From Achromobacter mucicolens (lineage in GTDB: Bacteria; Pseudomonadota; Gammaproteobacteria; Burkholderiales; Burkholderiaceae_B): a stretch of 64,000 nt of DNA. The stretch spans positions 119,798 through 183,797 of the forward strand of contig NZ_CADIJP010000012.1 in the NCBI RefSeq assembly GCF_902859725.1. Direction: 5' to 3'. The notes beneath the pieces were generated by a model. The model searched no databases. It was not told where the DNA came from and saw nothing but the letters and a program-made list of their open reading frames with translations. The position numbers were made by a program, and so were the translations under genes. The first letter of the stretch is position 1; each line of letters opens with the position of its first letter. Shown here piece after piece: positions 1 through 8,945 of the stretch.

Positions 1-514
1 GCGCGATGACAACGGCGCGCCCGTCGCGCCCGGCGCCATCGGCGACCTGTACATCAAGGGGCCCAGCGCCGCGCTGATGTACTGGAACAACCGCGACAAG
101 ACGCGCCAGTGCTTTCTGGGCGACTGGCTCAAGAGCGGCGACAAATACGTTTGTGATCCCGACGGCTACTACACCTATGCCGGTCGCAGCGACGACATGA
201 TCAAGGTCAGCGGCCAGTATGTGTCGCCGGTGGAAGTCGAGAACATCCTGATCCAGCACGAGGCGGTGCTGGAAGCGGCCGTGATCGGGGTGCCGGACCA
301 CGACGGGCTGGTCAAGACCAAGGCCTATGTGGTGCTGCGCGACGGCTTCGAACCGGACGCGCAGACGGGCGCCGCCTTGCAGCATTACGTGAAGCAACAC
401 CTGGCGCCGTTCAAGTATCCGCGCCAGATCGATTTCCTGGAGGAACTGCCCAAGACCGCCACCGGCAAGATCCAGCGCTTTCGCCTGCGCGCGCTGGAAG
501 AGGCGTCGCTATGA
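1..514 (+). CDS. bclA: Benzoate-CoA ligase, C-terminal part (5' end outside window)
   Basis: The frame is open from base 2, leaving the last 170 residues of an acyl-CoA synthetase of the ANL superfamily. The fragment carries the hinge motif GRSDDMIKVSGQYVSP and the C-terminal catalytic lysine motif KTATGKIQRF, which in this family completes adenylate formation and thioesterification. Wording around these motifs (GDWLKSGDKY, QYVSPVEVENIL) matches aerobic benzoate-CoA ligases, which make benzoyl-CoA for the box epoxidation pathway. The stop overlaps the next gene by 4 bp and a Liv-type importer follows, supporting an aromatic acid uptake and activation operon. The substrate could also be a substituted benzoate. 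Confidence 0.85.
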   Translation, partial: RDDNGAPVAPGAIGDLYIKGPSAALMYWNNRDKTRQCFLGDWLKSGDKYVCDPDGYYTYAGRSDDMIKVSGQYVSPVEVENILIQHEAVLEAAVIGVPDHDGLVKTKAYVVLRDGFEPDAQTGAALQHYVKQHLAPFKYPRQIDFLEELPKTATGKIQRFRLRALEEASL

Positions 515-1335
515 CGGCGGCCGCCGAATCGGATACGGTCTTTGCCGGCATCCACGCACGCGGGCGCGACCTGCGGCTGGAATGCCGCTGGATCGCGCCG
601 CAGCGCACGGACGCCCCGCTCATCGTCTTCCTGCATGAAGGGTTGGGATCGGTATCGATGTGGAAGGACTGGCCCATGCTGGTGTGCGAGGCGGCCGGCT
701 GCCGCGGGCTGGTGTATTCGCGCTATGGATACGGCCGGTCCACCGCGCGCCCGCGGGATGATGCATGGCCCGTGGACTTCATGCACCGCGAGGCGCACGA
801 CGTCCTGCCGGCCTTGCTTGAGGTCCTGGGCGTGAACGCGCGCCGCGACAAGCCGGTGCTGTTCGGCCACAGCGACGGCGGCTCGATCGCCTTGCTTTAC
901 GCCGCCCGGTATCCGGACGCGGTTGCCGGTGTGATCGCGGCAGCCCCGCACATCCTTGTCGAAGACGTGTCCGTCACCAGCATCGCGGCCGCGCGCAAGG
1001 CTTATCTGGAATCAGATCTGCGCGCGCGGCTGGGCCGTCATCACCAGGATGTTGATTCCGCGTTCTGGGGCTGGAACGACATCTGGCTGAACCCCGAATT
1101 TCGCGGCTGGAACATCGAGGACGATCTGAGCCGCATTGCCTGTCCCGTGCTGGCCATTCAGGGCACCGGCGACGAATACGGCACGCTGGCGCAGGTGCGA
1201 GGCATCCGCCGGCGTGCGCCGCAAACCGAACTGCTGGAGATTCCGGATTGCGGCCATTCGCCGCACCGGGATCAGCCCGCCACCGTTATCCAGGCCGTCG
1301 CACGCTTTGTCGGCGCGCTGGAAAAACCCGGTTGA
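511..1335 (+). CDS. Alpha/beta hydrolase of the benzoate operon
   Basis: This 274-residue protein has the alpha/beta hydrolase fold. An oxyanion-type HEGLG segment lies at residues 42-46, the nucleophile elbow GHSDGG has Ser121, an acid candidate is Asp220 in GTGDEYG, and His248 sits in CGHSPH. There is no signal peptide, so it is cytoplasmic. The ATG overlaps the ligase stop (ATGA), indicating translational coupling. Hydrolases of this kind recur beside benzoate-CoA ligase genes in box clusters, where a thioesterase or ring-product hydrolase role is plausible. The exact substrate is not evident from the sequence. Confidence 0.88.
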   Translation: MTAAAESDTVFAGIHARGRDLRLECRWIAPQRTDAPLIVFLHEGLGSVSMWKDWPMLVCEAAGCRGLVYSRYGYGRSTARPRDDAWPVDFMHREAHDVLPALLEVLGVNARRDKPVLFGHSDGGSIALLYAARYPDAVAGVIAAAPHILVEDVSVTSIAAARKAYLESDLRARLGRHHQDVDSAFWGWNDIWLNPEFRGWNIEDDLSRIACPVLAIQGTGDEYGTLAQVRGIRRRAPQTELLEIPDCGHSPHRDQPATVIQAVARFVGALEKPG

Positions 1336-1390
1336 CACAGGCCGCGCATCAAGGCCCCGCGTCCGCCCATAACAAGCACGGAGACAAACC

Positions 1391-2551
1391 ATGAACCACG
1401 TCCTGACCCGGGCCGCGCTGGCCGCCGCCCTGACGATCGCCGCAAGCGGCGCGCATGCCGACGACAAGCTCAAGGTCGGCTTCATGCTGCCCTACAGCGG
1501 CACGTTTGCCGCGCTGGGCAACGCCATCGAGAACGGCTTCAAGCTTTACGTTGCCGAGCAAGGCGGCAAGCTCGGCGGACGCGAGATCGAATACTTCAAG
1601 GTGGATGACGAATCCAATCCCGCCAAGGCCGCCGAGAACGCCAACCGCCTCATCAAGCGCGATCAGGTCGACGTGCTGATCGGCACCGTGCATTCGGGCG
1701 TGGCGATGGCGCTGGCCAAGGCGGCCAAGGACGCCGACACCACGCTGATCGTCACCAACGCGGGCGCCAACGCGATCACCGGTCCGCTGTGCGGCCCGGG
1801 CATCTTCCGCACCTCGTTCACCAACTGGCAGCCGGCCTACGCCATGGGCCCGGTGGCTTACGCCAAGGGCCACAAGACCGCCGTAACCATTACCTGGAAG
1901 TACGCGGCGGGCGACGAGGCCATCGGCGGCTTCAAGGAAGGTTTCGAGAAGGCCGGCGGCAAGGTCGTGCGCGAACTGAGCCTGCCGTTTCCCAATGTGG
2001 AATTCCAGTCGCTCCTGACAGAGATTGCTGCGCTCAAGCCCGACATGGTGTTCACCTTCTTTGCAGGCGGCGGCGCCGTGAAGTTCGTGCAGGACTATCA
2101 CGCGGCAGGCCTGGACAAGACGATTCCACTGTACGGTTCGGGCTTTTTGACGGACGGCACGCTGCAGGCGCAAGGCGCATCGGCGCAGGGGCTCTTGACC
2201 ACGTTGCATTACGCCGACGGGCTGAACACGCCGCGCGACAACGCGTTCCGCGCCGATTATTCCAAGGCGTACAAGATGCAGCCGGACGTCTACGCGGTGC
2301 AAGGCTATGACGCCGCGCAGCTCATGCAGTCGGGGCTGACCGCCGTGAAGGGAGACTTTACGAAGAAGGACGCCTTCCGCAGCGCCATGCGCACGGCCAC
2401 CGTGGACAGCCCGCGCGGCTCGTTCACGCTGTCCAAGGCCGGCAACCCGGTGCAGGACATCTACCTGCGCCGCGTCGACGGCCTGGAAAACAAGGTCGTC
2501 GAGGTCGCGGTGCAGAAGCTGGCCGACCCCGCCCGCGGCTGCAAGCTGTAG
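1391..2551 (+). CDS. ABC transporter substrate-binding protein, Liv/aromatic-acid type
   Basis: A 386-residue periplasmic type-1 binding protein (LivK-like fold). Residues 1-24 form a signal peptide ending AHA, and the mature protein begins DDKLKVGFMLPYSGTF. A GGAG ribosome site lies about 8 bases before the ATG. It is followed by two permeases and two ATPases in the same direction, so the five genes make a complete importer. Because the operon begins with a benzoate-CoA ligase, the ligand is likely benzoate or a related aromatic acid rather than a branched-chain amino acid; that is an inference from context. Confidence 0.92.
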   Translation: MNHVLTRAALAAALTIAASGAHADDKLKVGFMLPYSGTFAALGNAIENGFKLYVAEQGGKLGGREIEYFKVDDESNPAKAAENANRLIKRDQVDVLIGTVHSGVAMALAKAAKDADTTLIVTNAGANAITGPLCGPGIFRTSFTNWQPAYAMGPVAYAKGHKTAVTITWKYAAGDEAIGGFKEGFEKAGGKVVRELSLPFPNVEFQSLLTEIAALKPDMVFTFFAGGGAVKFVQDYHAAGLDKTIPLYGSGFLTDGTLQAQGASAQGLLTTLHYADGLNTPRDNAFRADYSKAYKMQPDVYAVQGYDAAQLMQSGLTAVKGDFTKKDAFRSAMRTATVDSPRGSFTLSKAGNPVQDIYLRRVDGLENKVVEVAVQKLADPARGCKL

Positions 2552-2583
2552 CGCCCCGCCACGCGTCCGCCACGGGAGGCCCC

Positions 2584-3465
2584 ATGGACATCAGCATCCT
2601 GCTCATCCAGAGCCTGAACGCATTCCAGTACGGCTTGCTGCTGTTCCTGGTGGCCAGCGGACTCACGCTGATCTTCGGGATCATGGGCATCATCAACCTG
2701 GCGCACGGCAGCTTCTACATGATCGGCGCATACATGGCGTTCGCGCTGGGCCCGCTGGTCGACCGCTGGCTGGGCGGCGGGTTTCTCACCACGCTGGCCG
2801 TCTGCGTGCTGGCGGCCGGCGTGATGGGATACCTGCTGGAAGCCGCGTTCTTCAGCTACCTGTACAAGCGCAATCACCTGCAGCAGGTACTGATGACGTA
2901 CGGCCTGATCCTGGTGTTCGAGGAACTGCGCAGCATCCTGGTGGGCAACGACGTGCATGGGGTGCCGCTGCCCGAATGGCTGCGCGGCAGCATTGCGCTG
3001 GGCGACGTGATGACCTATCCCGTCTACCGCCTTTTCATTTCCGCCGTGGGCATCGTCGTCGCGCTGCTGCTGTACTGGATGATCTCGCGCACGCGGCTGG
3101 GCATGATGTTGCGCGCCGGCGCCAGCAACCGCGAAATGATCAGCTCGCTGGGCATCGATATCAACAAGCTATACCGCGTCGTGTTCGCCGCGGGCGTGGC
3201 GCTGGCGGCGCTGGCCGGCAGCATCGCCGCGCCCGTGTCGTCCGTGTATCCCGGCATGGGCAACGGCGTGCTCATCATCTGTTTCGTGGTGGTGGTGATC
3301 GGCGGCATCGGGTCGATTCGCGGCGCCTTCCTGGCCGCGATGCTGGTGGGCTTTGCCGAAACGTTCGGCCAGGTGCTGTTCCCTTCCGCGGCGGGCGTGC
3401 TGGTCTATCTGCTGATGGCCCTCATTCTTCTCTGCAAGCCCGAAGGGCTGTTCAAACAGGGCTAG
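2584..3465 (+). CDS. ABC transporter permease, LivH family
   Basis: A 293-residue inner-membrane permease with about eight hydrophobic segments and the LivH hallmark GIMGIINLAHGSFYMIGAY near residues 35-55. The ribosome site GGGAGG lies just before the ATG. It should pair with the next permease to form the translocation channel of the aromatic-acid importer encoded here. LivH proteins usually run 290-310 residues, so it is full length. Confidence 0.93.
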   Translation: MDISILLIQSLNAFQYGLLLFLVASGLTLIFGIMGIINLAHGSFYMIGAYMAFALGPLVDRWLGGGFLTTLAVCVLAAGVMGYLLEAAFFSYLYKRNHLQQVLMTYGLILVFEELRSILVGNDVHGVPLPEWLRGSIALGDVMTYPVYRLFISAVGIVVALLLYWMISRTRLGMMLRAGASNREMISSLGIDINKLYRVVFAAGVALAALAGSIAAPVSSVYPGMGNGVLIICFVVVVIGGIGSIRGAFLAAMLVGFAETFGQVLFPSAAGVLVYLLMALILLCKPEGLFKQG

Positions 3466-3493
3466 GTCCTGTCGACCTAAAAAGGACCCACGC

Positions 3494-4564
3494 ATGCGCG
3501 CGCCTCTGCTCAACCGACTTCTGCCCATCGCCACGCTGCTGGCGCTGGCGGCCTTTTCCTTCAGCGGCAGCGATTACTACACCGGCCTGGCGGTGAAGAT
3601 CATGATCTACGCGATCTTCGCGCTCAGCCTGCAACTGCTGGTGGGCGGCGCGGGCTTGGTGAGCCTGGGACACGCGGCGTTCTTTGGCATCGGCGCCTAC
3701 GTGGCGGCGCTGTTGTCGCCCGAATCGGAAGCGGCCAGCCTGTGGTGGCTGCTGCCGGCCGCCCTTCTGACAGCCGCCGCGTATGCCCTGGTGACCGGGG
3801 CGCTGGCGCTGCGCACGCGCGGGGTGTACTTCATCATGGTCACGCTGGCGTTTTCGCAAATGGCCTACTACGTGTTTCACGACACCAAGATCGGCGGCGG
3901 CAGCGACGGCATCTACCTGTATTTCCGGCCGGAACTCTCGCTGGGGGGCTGGATGCCGTTCGATCTGGGCAACGCCGGCACGTTCTATTTCTTTGTCCTT
4001 GCCTGTCTGGCGCTGACGTGGGGGTTTCTGGCGTTGCTGCGCCGCTCGCCGTTTGGCGCGGCGCTTGCCGGCATCCGCATCAACGAACAGCGCATGCGCG
4101 CGGCAGGCTATTCGACTTATCCCTACAAGCTCGCCGCCTATGTCGTCGGCGCCACGCTGGCCGGCCTGGCGGGCTTTCTGTTCGCACTGAAAGATGGCTT
4201 CGTCACGCCGGAGCTGTTGGCCTGGGAACAGTCGGGGCTGGTGCTGCTGATGGTCATCCTGGGCGGCATGGGCAGCCTGGGCGGCGCGGTGCTGGGCACG
4301 GTGGCGATGGTGCTGCTGCAAGAGCTGTTCCAGTCGCAGGACCTGTTTGGCGACTACGCACGCCATTGGCACCTGCCGCTGGGCCTGGCGATCATCGCGC
4401 TGGTGGCGCTGTTGCCGAACGGGCTGGCAGGTCTGCCGGCCCAATGGCGCGAACGCCGCCAGGCGCGCGCCGCGGACGTTCGCAAAGACGCGGCGCCCTC
4501 GGCCCGCGCGGAAAGCAAACCGGCGGCCGCGCGCCTGCCCATCCAGGGAGAACGCCATGTCTGA
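3494..4564 (+). CDS. ABC transporter permease, LivM family
   Basis: A 356-residue multi-spanning permease with the LivM signature GLVSLGHAAFFGIGAY near residue 55. It starts after an AAGGA site, 28 bp downstream of the LivH-type gene, and its last codons overlap the following ATPase gene by 8 bp. The C-terminus carries a hydrophilic, Ala/Arg-rich extension of about 40 residues after the last membrane segment; it has no recognisable domain. It is the second channel subunit of the importer. Confidence 0.93.
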   Translation: MRAPLLNRLLPIATLLALAAFSFSGSDYYTGLAVKIMIYAIFALSLQLLVGGAGLVSLGHAAFFGIGAYVAALLSPESEAASLWWLLPAALLTAAAYALVTGALALRTRGVYFIMVTLAFSQMAYYVFHDTKIGGGSDGIYLYFRPELSLGGWMPFDLGNAGTFYFFVLACLALTWGFLALLRRSPFGAALAGIRINEQRMRAAGYSTYPYKLAAYVVGATLAGLAGFLFALKDGFVTPELLAWEQSGLVLLMVILGGMGSLGGAVLGTVAMVLLQELFQSQDLFGDYARHWHLPLGLAIIALVALLPNGLAGLPAQWRERRQARAADVRKDAAPSARAESKPAAARLPIQGERHV

Positions 4565-5318
4565 TGTCCTGCTCTCGGCCGCCGCGGTCACGCGCCGCTT
4601 CGGCGGTCTTACGGCGGTCAACGGCGTGTCGCTCGATTTGCTGCGCGGCCAGGTGCATGCCGTGATCGGCACCAACGGCGCGGGCAAGTCCACACTCATC
4701 AACATCCTGTCGGGTGAACTGGCGGCCAGCAGCGGCCAGGTCACGCTGGGCAGCCGCGACATCACCGCCTGGCCTCAGCCCGAACGGGCGCGCGCCGGGC
4801 TGGGCCGCAGCTACCAGCGATCCACGATCTTTCCTGAACTGAGCGTGTTTGAAAACTGCCGGCTGGCCGCACAGGCCAGCCGGCAGCGCTTCTGGCACTG
4901 GTGGCGCGATGCCGCCAGCTGCCGGCGCAGCGCCGAGCTGGCGGGCGCGGCGCTGGACCGCACGGGCCTGGCCGGCGACGCGCGGCAGCCGGCCGGCCTG
5001 CTGCCGCACGGCCGCAAGCGTCAGCTCGAAATTGCAATGTGCCTGGCGGGCGAACCGCAGGTGCTGCTGCTGGACGAACCGCTGGCAGGTATGGGCCCCG
5101 AGGAAACCGACCGCATCCTGGATCTGCTGCAGACCCTGAAGGCGGGCCACGCGATCCTGCTGGTCGAGCACGACATGGACGCCGTGTTCCGCATCGCCGA
5201 AACCATCACCGTCATGGTCAACGGCAGCGCCATCGCCAGCGGCGCCCCCGCACAGATCCGCGCCAATCCGGAAGTGCGCACCGCCTACCTGGGCGAAGAC
5301 GGACAAGGAGCGCATTGA
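4557..5318 (+). CDS. ABC transporter ATP-binding protein, LivG family
   Basis: A 253-residue ATPase. Walker A is GTNGAGKST (residues 38-46), Walker B LLLDE ends at Glu174, and the switch segment VEHDM carries the expected histidine. The ABC signature is degenerate: LLPHGRKRQ stands where LivG proteins normally read LSYGxQR or LSHGxQR. The start ATG at 4557 is preceded by GGGAG and lies inside the end of the LivM-type gene, so an upstream in-frame extension was not used. It energises the aromatic-acid importer together with the next gene. Confidence 0.93.
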   Translation: MSDVLLSAAAVTRRFGGLTAVNGVSLDLLRGQVHAVIGTNGAGKSTLINILSGELAASSGQVTLGSRDITAWPQPERARAGLGRSYQRSTIFPELSVFENCRLAAQASRQRFWHWWRDAASCRRSAELAGAALDRTGLAGDARQPAGLLPHGRKRQLEIAMCLAGEPQVLLLDEPLAGMGPEETDRILDLLQTLKAGHAILLVEHDMDAVFRIAETITVMVNGSAIASGAPAQIRANPEVRTAYLGEDGQGAH

Positions 5319-6028
5319 TGCACGCGCTGATCGAAGCAGGCGGCCTGCATGTGTACTACGGCGCCAGCCATGTCCTGCGGGGCGTGGACATGCACATCGC
5401 ACCGGGCGAATCGGTGGGACTGGTGGGCCGCAATGGCATGGGCAAGACCACGCTCATCCGCAGCCTGATGGGCCATGTGAAAAGCGCACAGGGCAACGTG
5501 CGGGTGCGCGGCAGCGATTGCACCCACGCGCAGCCCCATGCAATCGCGCGCATGGGGGTGGCCTATGTGCCCGAGGGCCGCGGCATCTTTCCCAACCTGA
5601 ACGTGCGCGAGAACCTGCAGGTGGCGGCGCGCCCGGGCCAGCGCGCAGGCCAGGACTGGACCTATGCGCGGGTGCTGGACACGTTTCCCCGGCTGCGCGA
5701 ACGCCTGGGCCACGGCGGCCAGCAGTTGTCGGGCGGCGAACAGCAGATGCTGGCCATCGGCCGCGCGCTGATGACCAACCCCGACCTCCTGATCCTGGAC
5801 GAGGCCACCGAGGGCCTGGCGCCGCTGATCGTGGCGGAGATCTGGCGCATCATCCGCGAGATCCGCGCCACCGGCATGTCCACGCTGATCGTGGACCGCA
5901 ACTACCGCGCGGTGCTGGAACACACCGACCGGTGCCTCGTGATGGAAAAGGGATTGATCGTGCAGGATGGCGACAGCGCGTTGCTGGCCCGGCAGCCCGA
6001 GCAGTTGACGCGCTATCTGGGGGTGTAG
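5318..6028 (+). CDS. ABC transporter ATP-binding protein, LivF family
   Basis: A 236-residue ATPase whose ATG shares the last base of the previous stop codon (TGATG). Walker A is GRNGMGKTT (37-45), the signature is LSGGEQQ (137-143) and Walker B ends DE at 161-162. The switch region reads VDRN (192-195) instead of the usual LivF VEQN. The signature is canonical here and degenerate in the partner LivG protein, so the two ATP sites of the heterodimer may not be equivalent. It is the last gene of the operon; the next gene is convergent. Confidence 0.93.
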   Translation: MHALIEAGGLHVYYGASHVLRGVDMHIAPGESVGLVGRNGMGKTTLIRSLMGHVKSAQGNVRVRGSDCTHAQPHAIARMGVAYVPEGRGIFPNLNVRENLQVAARPGQRAGQDWTYARVLDTFPRLRERLGHGGQQLSGGEQQMLAIGRALMTNPDLLILDEATEGLAPLIVAEIWRIIREIRATGMSTLIVDRNYRAVLEHTDRCLVMEKGLIVQDGDSALLARQPEQLTRYLGV

Positions 6029-6083
6029 CGGCGCGGCGCTTGGGGAGAACGCCCGCGAAGCGCCCGCGCCGCCGGGGCGACCG

Positions 6084-7643
6084 TCAGATCACGGCTTCGA
6101 TCAGGAAGGGACCGCGCCGCTTCAGGCCTTCGGCCAGCGCGCGCGCAAAGCCTTCGACCGTATCCACGCTGACTGCTTCCACGCCCATGCCGCGCGCAAG
6201 ATGGGTCCATTCAAGATGCGGATCTTGCAGGTCCAGCATGCGGCGCGCATTGCGGCCCGGTTCCTGCACGCCCACGTTCTTCATCTCGCCATGCAGCGTG
6301 GCGTAGGAACGGTTGGCCAGGATGATGGTGAGGCAATCCAGGTTTTCGCGCGCCTGCGTCCACAAGGCCTGCAGCGTGTACATGCCGCTGCCGTCCGCCT
6401 GCAAGGTCACGACCTTGCGGTCGGGGCACGCAACTGCCGCGCCCGTCGCCAGCGGCAGGCCGATGCCGATCGCGCCGCCCGTCAGCATCAGCCAGTCGTG
6501 CGGCGCGCTGCTGACGCTGTACAGCGGAAACTCGCGACCCTGCGTGATGGACTCGTCGCAGACGATGGCCTGCTCGGGCAGATGATGCGCGACCAGGATG
6601 TTGACCGCTGCGCCCGTCAGCTTGCCCGAGGCGGGCACTTCATAGTTGGCGGCAGGCGCTGCCAGGCGCGGCGCATCGGCGGCGATACCCAGTTCGTCGG
6701 CCAGCCATTCCAGCGCGTGCGGCAGGTCCTGGTCGGCCGTGGCCAGCACCACCTGGTTGCTGTCCTGCGGCGCCAGCAGGCTGGGCTTGCCGGGATAGGC
6801 AAAGAAACCGACCGGCGACTTCGCGCCCGCGAGCACCAGGTGCTTGACGTCCTTGAGCTTGGCGACGGCCAGGTCGATCGGATACGGCAGGCGGTCCACC
6901 GGGGTGCGCGAGCCGCCGCGCTCGATGCGGCGGTTCGACGTTTCCGATACCAGGCGCACGCCGGTGGCGCGCGCAATGCGCCCCGCCGCGTTCAACGCGC
7001 GCTCGCGCAGCGCGGCGCCGCCCAGCATCAGCACGGTGACTTCGCCCGAGCGGATGGCGGCGGCGGCGGCGCGCACGGCGTCGGCAGTGGTCTGCGCCAG
7101 CGGCTCGTCCCTGGCCACGATGGGCGCGGGCGCGTTGTCCGGCAATTCGGTCCAGGCCGTGTCAGCCGGCAGGATCAGGGTGGCGATGTTGCCCGGCGAA
7201 CGGCGCGCCACGGCCACGGCTTCGGCGGCATCTGCCGACAGGGCCGACGCCGTCATCGTGCGCTTGACCCAGTGCGACATCGGCCGCGCAACGCCTTCCA
7301 CGTCGCTGGTCAGCGGCGCGTCGTACTGGACGTGATACGTGGCGTGGTCGCCCACGATGTTGACCATGGGCGTGCGCGCGCGCTTGGCGTTATGCAGGTT
7401 GGCAAGGCCGTTGCCCAGGCCCGGGCCCAGATGCAGCAGCGTCGCCGCCGGCTTGTCGGCCATGCGGGCGTAGCCGTCGGCGGCCCCCGTCACCACGCCT
7501 TCGAACAGGCCCAGCACGCAGCGCATCTTCGGCTTGCGATCCAGGGCCGCCACAAAGTGCATCTCGGATGTGCCCGGATTTGCAAAGCAAACGTCCACAT
7601 CATTGGCAAGCAAGGTGTCGCAGAGGCTGTCGGCGCCGTTCAT
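6084..7643 (-). CDS. Thiamine-diphosphate enzyme, acetolactate synthase/benzoylformate decarboxylase-like
   Basis: A 519-residue ThDP-dependent enzyme. The cofactor-activating glutamate is Glu48 in GLFEGVVTGAADG, and the ThDP/Mg site near the C-terminus reads ADGSGMY followed by an Asn-Arg about 30 residues on. The start at 7643 follows an AGGGA site; longer upstream in-frame starts lack one. This clade is usually labelled acetolactate synthase-like but has no small regulatory subunit nearby and is not in a valine operon. Beside a benzoate operon a benzoylformate decarboxylase role is conceivable, but no mandelate genes are visible, so the substrate stays open. Confidence 0.85.
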   Translation of the reverse strand: MNGADSLCDTLLANDVDVCFANPGTSEMHFVAALDRKPKMRCVLGLFEGVVTGAADGYARMADKPAATLLHLGPGLGNGLANLHNAKRARTPMVNIVGDHATYHVQYDAPLTSDVEGVARPMSHWVKRTMTASALSADAAEAVAVARRSPGNIATLILPADTAWTELPDNAPAPIVARDEPLAQTTADAVRAAAAAIRSGEVTVLMLGGAALRERALNAAGRIARATGVRLVSETSNRRIERGGSRTPVDRLPYPIDLAVAKLKDVKHLVLAGAKSPVGFFAYPGKPSLLAPQDSNQVVLATADQDLPHALEWLADELGIAADAPRLAAPAANYEVPASGKLTGAAVNILVAHHLPEQAIVCDESITQGREFPLYSVSSAPHDWLMLTGGAIGIGLPLATGAAVACPDRKVVTLQADGSGMYTLQALWTQARENLDCLTIILANRSYATLHGEMKNVGVQEPGRNARRMLDLQDPHLEWTHLARGMGVEAVSVDTVEGFARALAEGLKRRGPFLIEAVI

Positions 7644-7844
7644 CGTTGTTTCCCTAGTAGTTATCAATGGCAGTGCGGGTGGCATGGCCACCCGCGCAAC
7701 GGACATCATAGGGAGCCTGGCGGATTCGCGATAGAGCCATTTACGATCGGGCACATGGAACCATTCCTTCGAGGTTCCGTCAGCCGAAACAATGCGACGG
7801 CGTGCGCCCGGGCGGTTCGTGTGGCCAGCTCAAGGCGTCTCCAA

Positions 7845-7875
7845 AAACGGCAAGGCCTCCCGAGGGAGGCCTTGC
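7845..7875 (-). terminator. Rho-independent terminator of the amino-acid receptor gene
   Basis: A perfect 12-bp inverted repeat (GCAAGGCCTCCC and complement, 7850-7861 and 7864-7875) is followed on the minus strand by CCGTTTTTGG. It lies about 50 bp after the stop of the receptor gene at 7923. Confidence 0.85.
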
Positions 7876-7922
7876 ATGGGTCGGAAGGATTGCCTTATCC
7901 GGCCGCTAGGGCTGCCGGCACA

Positions 7923-8945
7923 TCAGCGGATCGGCCACGGATACATCGCGCCGCCCTGGTTCCACAGCGCGTTCGTGCCGCGCTGCAGGCCCAGCTTGCT
8001 GTCCTTGCCCACGTTGCGCTCGAAGATTTCGCTGTAGTTGCCCACCGCCTTGATGGCGTTGTAGGCCCACTTCTCATCCAGGCCCATGTTCTTGCCGGCG
8101 CCCGGCGTCACGCCCAGGATGCGCAGGACGTTGGGATTCTTGCTCTTGAGCATTTCATCCACGTTCTTTTGCGTGATGCCGTATTCCTCGGCTTCCAGCA
8201 GCGCGAACAGCGTCCAGCGGACGATGCCCAGCCAGTTCTCGTCGCCCTGGCGGACCATCGGACCCAGCGGCTCCTTGGAGAAGCGTTCGGGCAGGATTTC
8301 GTAGTCGTTGGGGTTGGCGACCTGCGTGGCGCGCACGGCGGCCAGTTGCGAGGCGTCGTCCGTGAAGGCATCGCAGCGGCCGGATTCAAAGGCGCGCACG
8401 ACTTCGGTCACCTTGTCGATCACGACCGGCTTGAACTCGATGTTGTTGGCGCGGAACCAGTCGGCCAAGTTCAGTTCGGTGGTGGTGCCGGGCTGCACGC
8501 AGACGGTGGCGCCGTTCAGTTCCTTGGCGCTCTTGACGCCCAGCTTCTTGCTCACGAGGATGCCCTGGCCGTCATAGAAGCTGGCGGCCACGGCGGACAG
8601 GCCGAGCGACGTGTCGCGCGTCTGCGTCAGCGTCACAGTGCGCAGCAGCACGTCGACTTCGCCCGACTGCAGCGCCGTGAAGCGTTGCTGGGTGGACAGC
8701 GCGGTGCCCTTGAACTTGGAGGCATCGCCGAACACCGCCGCCGCCACGGCACGGCAGATGTCCACGTCCATGCCTTCCCATTCGCCCTTGCTGTTCGTCG
8801 CGGAGAATCCAGAGACGCCGTCCGTCAGGCCGCACTGCACGAATCCCTTCTTTTTCACCGCGTCCAGCGTGGGACCGGCCATCGCCGCCTGGGACGCGCA
8901 GGCCAGGGCAATCGCGCCGGCCGCAACCATCAATTTCCGCTTCAT
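7923..8945 (-). CDS. Amino-acid ABC transporter substrate-binding protein (AapJ/BztA-like)
   Basis: A 340-residue periplasmic receptor of the SBP_bac_3 family. The signal peptide is residues 1-23 (ending AMA) and the mature protein starts GPTLDAVKKKGFVQCGL. Length and wording (FSATNSKGEWEGMDVDICRA) match receptors of general polar amino-acid importers. No permease or ATPase gene is adjacent and the gene has its own terminator, so it is an orphan receptor that would have to dock on a transporter encoded elsewhere. Confidence 0.92.
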   Translation of the reverse strand: MKRKLMVAAGAIALACASQAAMAGPTLDAVKKKGFVQCGLTDGVSGFSATNSKGEWEGMDVDICRAVAAAVFGDASKFKGTALSTQQRFTALQSGEVDVLLRTVTLTQTRDTSLGLSAVAASFYDGQGILVSKKLGVKSAKELNGATVCVQPGTTTELNLADWFRANNIEFKPVVIDKVTEVVRAFESGRCDAFTDDASQLAAVRATQVANPNDYEILPERFSKEPLGPMVRQGDENWLGIVRWTLFALLEAEEYGITQKNVDEMLKSKNPNVLRILGVTPGAGKNMGLDEKWAYNAIKAVGNYSEIFERNVGKDSKLGLQRGTNALWNQGGAMYPWPIR

